From Candidatus Fermentibacterota bacterium (GTDB lineage Bacteria; JAFGKV01), in contig JAFGKV010000184.1 of the NCBI GenBank assembly GCA_016928395.1, positions 1 to 15,533 on the forward strand: DNA of 15,533 nt, in the 5' to 3' direction. Position 1 is the stretch's first letter. The number at the start of each line of letters is the position of its first letter. Under the pieces are notes generated by a model, which searched no databases, was not told the DNA's origin, and was given only the letters and a program-made list of their open reading frames with translations. Of the stretch, positions 1-8,122 are shown in pieces. A program made the position numbers and the translations under genes.

Positions 1-58
1 CAGACATTTGGCCGTAATGACTGGGACTGCTCTTCGTCGGAGTCATCACAGCATATTG

Positions 59-85
59 GGGCTACTTGAGCGAAGTGGATAGCCC
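59..85 (-). terminator. Hairpin just downstream of the activator gene
   Basis: Read on the minus strand, GGGCTA at 85-80 pairs with TAGCCC at 64-59, and an inner CTT/AAG stem surrounds CGCTC. It lies about 17 nt past the stop codon of the activator. No U-tract follows, so a classic intrinsic terminator is not proven. Confidence 0.3.
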
Positions 86-101
86 AGATAATGGAATAAG
101 G

Positions 102-1772
102 CTACCGCTGGGTCACCAGCCGGTAGCGGGTCCATCGGGCGCTGCCTTCACGCTCCAGCACGCCGTAGCGATGGAGTTTCTTCAGGAGGTAGGAAGCCCG
201 GTGCAGGTCAACGCCCAGCAGATCGCGACACTCGGCATTGTCCACGCTGCCGTGCGTTCTCAAGTATGCCAGCACTCGTTCTTCGTCGGCCACTACGCCA
301 TCGAGCGATGTCTCGCGTTGCGGCCCCGTGGTGTCGGAGTGACCTCGGGCCCGCTGAATCACGAGTTGCCACACACGATCGTTCTCCGAAGTGCCCTCGG
401 ATGCCGACACAGTGGCCACCGCCGCGGCACGCCCCATGGCCGGGCCCAGATGCTCGGTCCCGATCTCTGTGCCACGGCCTCGGAGCACGGCATATTCGAT
501 GATGTTCTTCAACTCGCGCACATTGCCGGGGAATGGGTACCTCTCAAGGAGCTGAAGGGCTTCAGGATCCATGGTGGGTGTGGCAAGCCCCATGTCCGCG
601 GCAAACAGCGTCAAGAAATGGTCGACAAGGAGTGGGATGTCTTCCCGGCGGTCCCGCAAGGGGGGAACCTTGACCGTGAAACGGGCCAGGCGATAGTAGA
701 GGTCGTTTCGGAAGAGCCCCTGTGCCATTCGGGCCCGAAGATCCTGGTTTGTCGCTGCCACGACTCGCACATCGATCGTCTGTTCGCGGGTACTCCCCAC
801 CGGCGTAATGCACGCCGACTCCAGCGCCCGAAGCAGCTTGGCCTGCAAGGCCACATCCATGTCGCCGATCTCATCCAGGAACAGCGTGCCGCCATGGGCC
901 AGTTCGAAGTAGCCCCTGTGCGAGGCATGCGCCCCCGTGAAGGCGCCCCGGGCATGACCGAAGAAGATCGACTCGGCCAACTCCTTGGGAACGGCCGAGC
1001 AGTTCACCGTCACGAACGGCCCACCTGACCGCGGTCCACCAAAATGGATGGCCCTGGCAACCAGTTCCTTGCCGGTGCCGCTCTCACCTGTGATCAATAC
1101 CGCGGTCTTCTCTGCAGTCTGCACCGCGCGTACATCATCCAGGATCCTTTTCACCGTGGTGCTCCTGCCGATGAACCCCTCGATACCCCAGCGTTCGCCC
1201 TCCTGGCGGGCAAGTAGCGCGAGGCGGTCGTCAGCAAGCTGAACGGCCTCCTCAGCATCCCGGCGTTTCGCCATCTCCTCCCGGAGTTGGTCATTGGCTT
1301 CCTGCAGCTGCCGGTTGGCGTGGGCCAGGTCCGCGGCGCGCTCCTCCAGCTCCTGATTGCGCTCAGTGAGCGCCCGGGAGAGGCGCGCGATCTGGAGGTG
1401 TGTCCGCACCCGGAGCAGGATCTCCTCTTTCTCGAAGGGCTTGCCGACATAGTCGACCCCACCGGCTTCAAACCCGCGGATCAGGCTCTCCTTGTCCTCC
1501 TGCACCGTCACGAAGATCACGGGGATCTGACGCGTGGTTTCATCCGCCTTCAGTGCACGGCAGACCTCGTATCCGTCCATGCCGGGCATGACGACGTCCA
1601 GCAACACCAGGTCAGGCAGCGCTCCCCGAGCGATCCTCAGTGCGGCTGGCCCGTCCGACGCACCCAAGATGCTGAATCCCTCGGGTTCCAGCACATCCCG
1701 TAGGATCTTGAGATTCGCGGGGACATCGTCGACGATCAAGACGTGGGGACCATTGCCGTTCTGTCTAGCCAT
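102..1772 (-). CDS. Sigma54-dependent response regulator with C-terminal winged helix
   Basis: This cytoplasmic response regulator (556 aa) should activate RNA polymerase-sigma54 after phosphorylation. Residues 9-125 form a REC domain with acidic pair D15/D16, phospho-acceptor D59, T89 and K111. Residues 126-190 form a charged coiled coil. The AAA+ domain (about 198-440) has Walker A GESGTGKE at 229-236, the sigma54-contact loop GAFTGA at 276-281, Walker B GGTLFLDE at 294-301, FRNDLYYRL arginine fingers near 355-361, and a GNVREL sensor II. The C-terminus (about 485-556) is not the usual Fis-type helix-turn-helix. It reads as a winged helix (AECRDLLGVDLHRASYLLKKL, then a Gly-rich wing). The chosen ATG has AAGGA nine bases upstream. 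It lies downstream of the hybrid kinase in the same orientation, its likely partner. A palindromic insertion of about 249 bp separates them and duplicates the first 18 bp around this start. The family call is firm; the DNA target is unknown. Confidence 0.93.
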   Translation of the reverse strand: MARQNGNGPHVLIVDDVPANLKILRDVLEPEGFSILGASDGPAALRIARGALPDLVLLDVVMPGMDGYEVCRALKADETTRQIPVIFVTVQEDKESLIRGFEAGGVDYVGKPFEKEEILLRVRTHLQIARLSRALTERNQELEERAADLAHANRQLQEANDQLREEMAKRRDAEEAVQLADDRLALLARQEGERWGIEGFIGRSTTVKRILDDVRAVQTAEKTAVLITGESGTGKELVARAIHFGGPRSGGPFVTVNCSAVPKELAESIFFGHARGAFTGAHASHRGYFELAHGGTLFLDEIGDMDVALQAKLLRALESACITPVGSTREQTIDVRVVAATNQDLRARMAQGLFRNDLYYRLARFTVKVPPLRDRREDIPLLVDHFLTLFAADMGLATPTMDPEALQLLERYPFPGNVRELKNIIEYAVLRGRGTEIGTEHLGPAMGRAAAVATVSASEGTSENDRVWQLVIQRARGHSDTTGPQRETSLDGVVADEERVLAYLRTHGSVDNAECRDLLGVDLHRASYLLKKLHRYGVLEREGSARWTRYRLVTQR

Positions 1773-1774
1773 GA
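1757..1774 (-). repeat. 18-bp direct repeat, copy A (activator start codon)
   Basis: On the minus strand this is TCATGGCTAGACAGAACG. It contains the ATG and the first codons (M-A-R-Q-N) of the activator. It is identical to copy B at 2006-2023, exactly 249 bp away. An exact 18-mer twice in 15.5 kb is very unlikely by chance, so the copies probably mark the edges of an insertion or duplication. Confidence 0.85.
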
Positions 1775-1848
1775 CTGGTCATCCTTGGCAACCCCGGGGG
1801 CTCCACCGGCCCGCCTCACGCCTGAGGGACATGTATGCCCATGCAGAT

Positions 1849-1924
1849 GTAGGAGCGGCTCTTGGTCCCGCACCGCCGGATGCGGGGTCAGCCGCGAACG
1901 TGCCGGGTCCGAAGGCCCTCCTAC
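1849..1924. repeat. REP-like nested palindrome (GTAG-type)
   Basis: Outer arms GTAGGAG (1849-1855) and CTCCTAC (1918-1924) enclose GCGGCT (1855-1860) paired with AGCCGC (1890-1895). These in turn enclose CCCGCA (1867-1872) paired with TGCGGG (1881-1886). A GTAG tetranucleotide beside an imperfect GC-rich stem is the known signature of REP elements mobilised by RAYT (REP-associated tyrosine) transposases. No RAYT gene is in the window. Assignment to a REP family is by shape only. Confidence 0.55.
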
Positions 1925-1925
1925 G

Positions 1926-1984
1926 CTCGATCGGCGATCCTAAGCACATGGCACACACCCGGCCAACTTCCGGTGCTGATCGAG
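1926..1984. repeat. Second dyad in the kinase-activator spacer
   Basis: Arms CTCGATCGGC (1926-1935) and GCTGATCGAG (1975-1984) pair at 9 of 10 positions. AGCAC/GTGCT and CCGG/CCGG pairs lie inside. Together with the upstream palindrome it makes almost the whole spacer foldable, as expected of a small palindromic mobile unit rather than coding DNA. In the operon transcript it could act as an attenuating or stabilising structure. Confidence 0.45.
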
Positions 1985-2005
1985 TTCTCCCGTAGGGATG
2001 TCCGG

Positions 2006-2023
2006 CGTTCTGTCTAGCCATGA
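2006..2023 (-). repeat. 18-bp direct repeat, copy B (overlaps kinase stop codon)
   Basis: Identical to 1757-1774. Here the minus-strand ATG (2021-2019) overlaps the kinase TAG (2016-2014) as ATGGCTAG, and GGGAG inside the kinase end is suitably placed as a ribosome site. This is the usual geometry of translationally coupled genes, so it probably preserves the original start of the activator. From this ATG an 80-codon open frame (2021-1779) runs through the palindromes and stops six bases before the present activator ATG. It has no recognisable domain and I do not call it a gene. Confidence 0.75.
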
Positions 2024-5000
2024 TCAATCGCTCCCAATACTCCCAGGATTCCCTCCATGTCGAAGTCACGGCTCAGCCGGCGCAGATGGTCCGCTAGCCG
2101 CTGCCCCCGTGCTCCCAACTGCTCGACCGAGTCGAGGGCATTGTCCAACTCCGTCACGCGACCGTACTCGGCAGCCTCCCGGAGTTCGGCCCACAGATCA
2201 GCGGGGATCGGCAGGCTCTTGAATTCATCAGGAGAGCTTCCCGTCTCCTCTCGTTCGAACTCCACCCGCAAGAGCCGTGCCAAGGAATCATGGAGCGCGG
2301 CCAGGCTGACGGGCTTCGCGATGAAATCGTCGAAGCCGGCGCGGAGGTGCTCCTCACGCTCGTGGATCAGCGCGGACGCGGATACCGCGACCAGCTTCGG
2401 AGGCGGGACACCGGCTTCCCCGGCCCTAATCCGGCCCACGGCCTCACGCCCATCCATCACGGGCATACGGATGTCCATGAACACGATGTCCGGTTGCTCG
2501 TCGCGCACCCGACACAGGGCCTGCTCACCATTCTCCGCAACAGCCACTGATGCCCCCATGTCCTCCAGCAACTGCCGTAGCACTTCGCGGCTCTCCGCCG
2601 TGTCATCGGCGACCACGGCCCTCACCTTGTACCCAACCGCCAACCGAATCCTCCGACCGACTTCCCGCGCTTGTCCTCTCCCGTGCAGGCGGCGCAGGGC
2701 GATCTCGAAGAAGAAGCGCGAGCCCTCCCCCAACTTCGATTCCATGCCCATCTGGCCGCCCATGAGTGCGACGAATCGCCTGACGATGGCCAGCCCCAGC
2801 CCCGTCCCCTCTCCGAGTACCTGCCCCGCCGTCCCCTGGACGAAGGGATCGAGAATCGCGGCCTGCTCCTCCGCCGGGATGCCGATTCCCGTGTCCACGA
2901 CCTCGAACAGGAATCGGATGGTCTCCTGATCCTCCGGGCCCGCTTCACCTGCGGTCATGACGGTGATCCTCAGCAGGATCTCCCCCGAGGTGGTGAACTT
3001 TAGGGCGTTGGACACCAGATTCAGGAGCACCTGCCGCAGCTTTCCTTCGTCGCCGAGGACGACGATGCTCTCTTGGTCTTTCGCTCGACCCCCACCCCTG
3101 CCGTGGTCCCCCAGCAGGACCCATTCGACCCGCCAACCGACGCCCTTCTGTTCGCAGCGCAGCCGGAACATCACCGACAGATCGTTCACCAGACGCCGCA
3201 GGTCGAACTCCTTTTCCTGCAGCGTTACACGGCCGGCCTCGATTTTCGACAGATCCAGAACGTCGTTGATGAGTGCCAGAAGATGGGTGCCGCTCTGCTC
3301 AATGGTCTCCAGCGCCGACCGGATGCGGGGTTGGAGCTCGGGGGCGCGCTGGAGAAGCTGGGCATACCCAAGGATGGCGTTCAGCGGCGTCCGGATCTCG
3401 TGACTCATGTTGGCCAGGAACAGGCTCTTGGCCTGATTCGCCGCCTCGGCCTCCTCCTTAGCTTTCTTCAACTCCCGGCTTTCCTCGACTTCCCGTTCCA
3501 GGAGACGCAGGCGGAGGCGCTGGGATTCCCGGCGCTGCCCGTAGTAGCGTGCGCCGAACACACCCGAAGCCGAGATCAGACCTGCGATGGCCGCCGCAGG
3601 GACCACCACCCACCAGGTGCGATACCACGGCGAGTTCACGTCCAACCGGATACTGGCGGGCGCCGAGTACCGTCCATCACGACTGACCGACTGCACCTCC
3701 AGGATGAACTCCCCGGCCCGCGGTGTTCGCCAATCGAGAGAGGGGCGCGCACTGATCCCCAGGAACTCCCGAGGGGCGCCGCCTTCGCCGCGAGGCTCGC
3801 CGTTTTGCCCCGACGGTCGGCGAATACTCCACAGGTACTGACGCTTCTGCGGAAGGGTGACAAGGTCCACGGCTTCACACTCCACGGTCACGACACTCCC
3901 CACCAGGACCGACGGCAGCCCGTGCGTTCCCGCGTGCTCCTCATCGACTCGGGCCGCGGTGATGCGGATCTTAGGTATCGCGGCTCTGCGTCGATAGGCT
4001 GTTAGGCCATTGCTCGTCCCGATCCATATGGTGCCCTCGCGATCCTCATGGAGGGCGAACACCGAGTTGCTGGCAAGCCCGTCCCGTTCATCCATGGAGA
4101 GCCACGTCGAACCGTCGAAGACTGAGACACCGCCGCCGTCAGTGCCACACCAGAGCCTGCCCTCCGAATCCAGTAGGCACGCCGAGACGTGATTGTCGGC
4201 GAGCCCGTGTTCGCGGGTGTAGGTCGTGAAGCGGGTTCCGTCAAAGCGGACGACTCCCCCGTCGGTGCCCAGCCAGAGCATCCCGTCAGACCCGCGGACG
4301 ACGGCACGCACAGTGGCGCTCGGCAGGCCATCCAGAACCGAGAAGTAGCGGAACCGCTTCCCGTCATACTGGCAGAGGCCGGCTTTCTCCGTGCCGAACC
4401 AGAGAACGCTGTCGTGATCGCTCAGGATGGTATGCACATGGCAGTCCTTCACGCCCATCTCGCCCGTCAGCGTCGAAAAGGTCAGTGCCGCCAGATCAAG
4501 GCGCGAGATGCCCACCGCCCGCGCCCCGATCCAGAGGCTTCCGGCCTGTTCGTGGAGGGTATTGATGCGCTCGAAGGCAAGACCCTTGTCGGTGCCGAAT
4601 AGCTGAATGCGTCCTTCGTCATAGCGGGCGAGGCCGCCCCCGTTGGTGCCGAACCAGATGGCGCCGTCAGCAGTCTGGTGAATCGCCTGCACTGCATTGC
4701 TGGGCAGGCCATCGCGCGTCGTAAGACTGGTGAACGTAGATCCGTCGTATCGTGAGGCACCCGCGTCCGTTCCGACCCAGAGCGCGCCACGGTCATCGCC
4801 GGTCACCGTCATGACTCGATTGTGCGGCAGACCGTCCCGCGTGGAGAATGTCACGAGGCTCGCGTCATCGAGCCGGGAGACGCCTCCCCCATACGATGCG
4901 AACCAGAGGGCGCCGGCGGGGTCCTGATGGATGGCCACTATCCGACCGTGGGTGAGGCCGTCAGCCGCTGTGTAGACGAGGAAGCCCTCGCCATCGTAGC

Positions 5001-7161
5001 GGGCAATGCCGCCCAACGTGCCGATCCAGAGGTTCTCCTCGGCGTCACGGGCAACGGCGCTGACTGAGTTGCTCGGGAGCCCCTCCCTGACCGTGAAAGC
5101 GGAGACGGAGCCAGACGCGGGGTCAAAGCGCTGAAGCCCATCGGCAGTGCCGATCCAGACAACGCCGTCCGCACCGCAGCAGAGCGTTCTGATGCCCTGA
5201 AACGGCGTCGCCAGGTCCGAGGTCACGGCCTCCAGCGTAATCCCATCAAAGCGGGTGAGGCCGGCTTCCGAGCCGAACCACAGGGTGCCATCTTTGCCTT
5301 CCGCGATGGCCGTGACGAGAGTTCGCGCGTGAGCCCCCTCCGCGGCAATCCGTCGGACGCCGTTGTGGTCCGCACAGAACACCCCGCTCTTCGCGGCAAT
5401 CCACAGGCATCCCCGCGAGTCGCGATAGAGCGCCGTCACGCGGGCGTCGCCGACCGCCTCCAGCCGCGCCGGAGTGATGGCGGCTGAGCCATTGGAGCGG
5501 AAGAGCCCGGCGTCGGTGCCGATCCACATCGTACCGCTGTCGCCGGCGCAGAGGGCGAGGGCCCCATGCCCGGCTGTGCCCGCTACCGCAAAGTTGATGA
5601 AGGCGCTGCCATCGTATCTGGACACGCCGTCATCGGTGCCGAACCAGAGCGCACCAAGGCTGTCCGCCGCGACACAGAGAACACGAGCGCTGCCCAGGCC
5701 GTCGATCTGGGTGAGCGTGCGCCAGAGTCCCTTCTTGGCGGGGGCGACACGAAAGTCGATACTTTGGGCTGTGCCGCCAGGCATGACCGCCAGCGCCTCG
5801 CCGGGTGGGTGCCCGTTGCCTGGGGTCTTTCCAAAGCGTCCTGACCAGTTCTGAGACGTGCCGTTGGGCCGCATGATCGTGCCGATCGGGCCGGGCGTTT
5901 GATTCTGCGCCAGGCCACCCGCGCTCCCCCTTCGCCAGTAGTGCCAGGTCGTGCCGTCGTAGCAGCGCACGAGATGGGTCACTGGTCTCAGATTCACGAA
6001 ACGGTACTTGCCGCCCTCATCGGTGAGGGTGCCGGCTACCATCGTGGGTTTGGCGGCTGGCCTGTCGGGCAAGAGCGCCTGCACCACGATCCCCCCGAGG
6101 CCTTTGCCCTCGAAATCGTGGACCGTGCCCGAGATGCTCACTGCATCGTTCAGGGTGAGGCGGACGGCGCGGGAATCTCCAGACACTACCTGCATACCAG
6201 CGCGCCATGCGCCATTGTCACCCCAGGCAGCTGAGAGATCCCACGAGCCTGGCCTGGGCCACGTGACGATCCTGAAGCTCCCGCCGTCGTCAGTCGAGGT
6301 GGAGGTGACCGGTTCATGCTCATACTCGAGCGTCACTGCGGCGTCCGGGAGCAGGGCGCCTTCCTCGTTGACCACCACGCCCGAGATCGCACACGGAAGA
6401 GGGAGATCCCCCAGCGCCGGGAGATCCGCGGGGAGGCACTGCGCATCACCTCGCATCAGCCCATGATTGCCGCTAGGCGAGGTGTCGGAGGCGTCTCCTG
6501 CGTCGAAGGTCCATGCACCGACGAGGCCCGGCTCGTGGCCCTCCAAGGCCCGATGCATGCCCCCGCGAATATCCTCGGCGCGTCTCGCTACGCTCCAGAC
6601 GCGGACCTCATCCAGGCATCCTTTGAAGTCGGCGTTTGCTGCCCAGTGGGGCTTCCCGAAGTAGCTGTGTTCCGTGGTCCCGATATCCAAGAAACCGCCC
6701 GCATACGCGTCATGGCCCACCAGAGTACCGTTCAGGTAGAGCCGCATTCCCGCCGCACCGGATGTGGCCGCGATGTGGTGCCACCGGCCCAGCCGCAGGA
6801 TATCGGGCACGGCGACAAGGTGTCGTTCCATGCCGACATGAATGAAGTACTGGAGCGTCGGCGAGTACGACGAGTTGTTGATGGCGAGGACACGCCACTG
6901 CTCTGTTGCACCGAAGCCGATGGGTTGGGAGAAGTAGCTAAACTCGTCCCATCGTACCCATGCCTCGACGGTGGCTTCGGTGAGATTCTGGAAGATGCCC
7001 GACGGCAACTCCACGTAGTCGCCGTCGCCATCCAACTGGAGCACCCGATTCTGGATGGCTCCTGCCTCGATTGATGACAAGAGCAGGGCTGCACAGAGTA
7101 GGGCCGTCGTTTTGCTCGCGGGTGCGAACTTCGATGAGTCGAGGAGAAACAGGACCATCAT
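2014..7161 (-). CDS. LamG/propeller hybrid sensor histidine kinase with receiver domain
   Basis: Membrane-anchored hybrid histidine kinase (1715 aa). I place the start at 7161 because GGAG lies just upstream and a hydrophobic signal peptide (about 1-35, [13 protein letters not shown]-like core) follows directly. The frame stays open to 7329 but adds 56 unlikely residues. Predicted periplasmic part: LamG-type lectin fold (about 38-235, ending [13 protein letters not shown]), two carboxypeptidase-regulatory-like beta folds (about 255-335 and 340-410), 14 two-component propeller repeats (about 480-1057, motif LW(F/I)GT..G..R(Y/F)DG), Y_Y_Y domain (about 1060-1165). A membrane helix at about 1175-1203 and a coiled coil follow. 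Cytoplasmic part: HisKA with [10 protein letters not shown] (H1254), HATPase with N box [16 protein letters not shown] and GTGLGLAI, then REC with D1563 ([11 protein letters not shown]). A short helical tail lacks an HPt motif. Family HTCS proteins usually end in an AraC helix-turn-helix; here a separate sigma54 activator follows. The ligand is unknown; LamG hints at glycans. Confidence 0.93.
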   Translation of the reverse strand: MMVLFLLDSSKFAPASKTTALLCAALLLSSIEAGAIQNRVLQLDGDGDYVELPSGIFQNLTEATVEAWVRWDEFSYFSQPIGFGATEQWRVLAINNSSYSPTLQYFIHVGMERHLVAVPDILRLGRWHHIAATSGAAGMRLYLNGTLVGHDAYAGGFLDIGTTEHSYFGKPHWAANADFKGCLDEVRVWSVARRAEDIRGGMHRALEGHEPGLVGAWTFDAGDASDTSPSGNHGLMRGDAQCLPADLPALGDLPLPCAISGVVVNEEGALLPDAAVTLEYEHEPVTSTSTDDGGSFRIVTWPRPGSWDLSAAWGDNGAWRAGMQVVSGDSRAVRLTLNDAVSISGTVHDFEGKGLGGIVVQALLPDRPAAKPTMVAGTLTDEGGKYRFVNLRPVTHLVRCYDGTTWHYWRRGSAGGLAQNQTPGPIGTIMRPNGTSQNWSGRFGKTPGNGHPPGEALAVMPGGTAQSIDFRVAPAKKGLWRTLTQIDGLGSARVLCVAADSLGALWFGTDDGVSRYDGSAFINFAVAGTAGHGALALCAGDSGTMWIGTDAGLFRSNGSAAITPARLEAVGDARVTALYRDSRGCLWIAAKSGVFCADHNGVRRIAAEGAHARTLVTAIAEGKDGTLWFGSEAGLTRFDGITLEAVTSDLATPFQGIRTLCCGADGVVWIGTADGLQRFDPASGSVSAFTVREGLPSNSVSAVARDAEENLWIGTLGGIARYDGEGFLVYTAADGLTHGRIVAIHQDPAGALWFASYGGGVSRLDDASLVTFSTRDGLPHNRVMTVTGDDRGALWVGTDAGASRYDGSTFTSLTTRDGLPSNAVQAIHQTADGAIWFGTNGGGLARYDEGRIQLFGTDKGLAFERINTLHEQAGSLWIGARAVGISRLDLAALTFSTLTGEMGVKDCHVHTILSDHDSVLWFGTEKAGLCQYDGKRFRYFSVLDGLPSATVRAVVRGSDGMLWLGTDGGVVRFDGTRFTTYTREHGLADNHVSACLLDSEGRLWCGTDGGGVSVFDGSTWLSMDERDGLASNSVFALHEDREGTIWIGTSNGLTAYRRRAAIPKIRITAARVDEEHAGTHGLPSVLVGSVVTVECEAVDLVTLPQKRQYLWSIRRPSGQNGEPRGEGGAPREFLGISARPSLDWRTPRAGEFILEVQSVSRDGRYSAPASIRLDVNSPWYRTWWVVVPAAAIAGLISASGVFGARYYGQRRESQRLRLRLLEREVEESRELKKAKEEAEAANQAKSLFLANMSHEIRTPLNAILGYAQLLQRAPELQPRIRSALETIEQSGTHLLALINDVLDLSKIEAGRVTLQEKEFDLRRLVNDLSVMFRLRCEQKGVGWRVEWVLLGDHGRGGGRAKDQESIVVLGDEGKLRQVLLNLVSNALKFTTSGEILLRITVMTAGEAGPEDQETIRFLFEVVDTGIGIPAEEQAAILDPFVQGTAGQVLGEGTGLGLAIVRRFVALMGGQMGMESKLGEGSRFFFEIALRRLHGRGQAREVGRRIRLAVGYKVRAVVADDTAESREVLRQLLEDMGASVAVAENGEQALCRVRDEQPDIVFMDIRMPVMDGREAVGRIRAGEAGVPPPKLVAVSASALIHEREEHLRAGFDDFIAKPVSLAALHDSLARLLRVEFEREETGSSPDEFKSLPIPADLWAELREAAEYGRVTELDNALDSVEQLGARGQRLADHLRRLSRDFDMEGILGVLGAIDHG
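3990..5715 (-). repeat. Internal ~123-bp repeat array encoding 14 propeller blades
   Basis: Within the kinase gene a unit of about 41 codons recurs 14 times, visible on the plus strand as GGTGCCGAACCAGAG-like words near 4391, 4642, 5144, 5514 and 5634. Each unit encodes a strand-rich LW(F/I)GT motif. Fourteen units make two seven-bladed propellers, the arrangement known from Bacteroides hybrid two-component sensors. Repeats have diverged at DNA level, so recent expansion is not evident. Confidence 0.8.
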
Positions 7162-7200
7162 GACTCCACGGGTCAAAGCGTCCGAACGGGATCGAACCGG

Positions 7201-7229
7201 ATAGAACCCGAGGAGCCCAGGCACGTCAA
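7201..7229 (-). promoter_or_regulatory. Weak sigma70-like promoter before the kinase
   Basis: On the minus strand, TTGACG (7229-7224) and TTCTAT (7206-7201) are 17 bp apart, about 40 bp upstream of the start codon. The -35 is good (5/6) but the -10 matches only 3/6, so this is a weak candidate alongside the sigma54-like site. Confidence 0.2.
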
Positions 7230-7276
7230 GCGACCTGGTGGGGGAGCGAGGCTCATGGCCTACGTGAAGCCTGCCG

Positions 7277-7292
7277 TGCAGCCGGCGGGCCA
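7277..7292 (-). promoter_or_regulatory. Candidate sigma54 (-24/-12) promoter for the kinase-activator operon
   Basis: The minus strand reads TGGCCCGCCGGCTGCA. Against TGGCACG-N4-TTGCW it mismatches at two of twelve defined positions and keeps the invariant GG-N10-GC. Transcription would begin near 7266, leaving a leader of about 105 nt before the ATG at 7161. The operon itself encodes a GAFTGA activator, so autoactivation is plausible. GC-rich DNA makes chance matches fairly common. Confidence 0.4.
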
Positions 7293-8122
7293 GGTGAGCG
7301 GCGGCCCACTCCCCACCGCGCTGCCACATCGGAGGGCCGCACTTTGCGGGGCCGGCGTGTTTGCATTGCGTTCACGCCACGTGGGCGCGAATCCCATAGT
7401 GCCACGTACGGTCCTTGAAACTCACTCGCTCGGTCACGCGCTGCCCGTGTCGCCCTCTCAAACACAACAGAGGCATCGCACGTGCTGATGCAGCGTTCGT
7501 TGACAATCCGCCAATGTCCCGGGCGCTGCTCCCCGCTCCCAGCGCGCCAGACCGTTGTCCTGTGGGAGCGGTGTGAACCGCGACCGCCAAGGCGACACCT
7601 CGCCTTCCCGTTTGGAGGGCCATGCTTCGTCATGGCCGGCAGTCTACCCCCTCGCGACCACTATTCCAACCATAGAATAGTGGCCATCCCGCCCGCCCTC
7701 GATCGAGTTGGCTGCCATGTCATCAACATCGTGCCACACCCGCGGGGAGGCCCGTTCACCTTCTCCTCGGACTCTGGCTCTGGACCCGCTTCCTCCCTCG
7801 GTCGCGCACCGTCTGCACCCACGTCCCGTGCGCTGGGGAATGCTCTCGGAGGCGGTACGAACCTCCGGTCGGAACACGTCGAGTCTGACGACAGGGGCGG
7901 GGCGGAGAAGGGCGAAGCTGGAGAGAGCCGAAGGCGTTCGGCAACGGTTGGCGAAGGTGACAGCCGGTCTCCAAATCGCACAAATCAAGACCCAACCCCA
8001 CAGGATTGATTCCTGCGAGCCGGTCAGGAGGATTCCCTCTCACTCAGGCTGGCTATCGCAGGCTTGACATCGGGGTGACTGCCAGGAGTCTTTCCAAACG
8101 GTTCCCGACTTGAGAGGTCTCA
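7293..8122. other. Divergent intergenic region, no convincing gene
   Basis: This stretch separates the minus-strand kinase from the plus-strand cyclase. Several open frames cross it. The longest, minus 7633-7253 (126 codons, rich in Arg), has no recognisable domain, no good ribosome site and mixed third-position GC. It holds a 9+9 bp dyad at 7658-7683, a weak TTGACA at 8064-8069 without a good -10 element, and the ribosome site GAGAGG (8112-8117) of the cyclase. I see no RNA gene. Confidence 0.5.
7658..7683. promoter_or_regulatory. 9+9 bp dyad, possible regulator-binding site
   Basis: CCACTATTC (7658-7666) and GAATAGTGG (7675-7683) form a perfect inverted repeat around an 8-bp spacer. It is AT-richer than its surroundings and has no T-run on either side, which favours a protein-binding dyad over a terminator. 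It lies about 365 bp upstream of the sigma54-like site of the kinase and about 440 bp upstream of the cyclase start. An enhancer for the neighbouring activator is one possibility. Confidence 0.35.

Noticed and set aside
66-1028. 320-codon plus-strand frame opposite the activator
   Set aside because: Antisense shadow of a strongly recognisable REC-AAA+ gene.
1779-2021. 80-codon minus-strand frame starting M-A-R-Q-N between kinase and activator
   Set aside because: It shares only the duplicated start with the activator, then runs through strong palindromes with Pro/Gly/Arg-rich filler and no domain; more likely insertion DNA than a gene.
3073-4005. 310-codon plus-strand frame opposite the kinase
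   Set aside because: Antisense shadow of HisKA/Y_Y_Y coding sequence; no domain of its own.
7162-7329. 56-residue N-terminal extension of the kinase frame
   Set aside because: The ATG at 7161 has a GGAG ribosome site and is followed at once by a signal peptide; the extension is Arg-rich, would bury that signal, and overlaps promoter candidates.
7471-7486. Plus-strand GG-N10-GC (AGGCATCGCACGTGCT) as a sigma54 promoter for the cyclase
   Set aside because: Several mismatches to TGGCACG-N4-TTGCW and about 640 bp from the start codon; no better than chance.
7253-7633. 126-codon minus-strand frame in the divergent intergenic region
   Set aside because: No domain, no clear ribosome site, Arg-rich composition typical of chance frames in GC-rich DNA. 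A translated homology search would settle it.
8064-8092. TTGACA as -35 of a cyclase promoter
   Set aside because: No acceptable -10 at 16-18 bp spacing (AGTCTT/GTCTTT).
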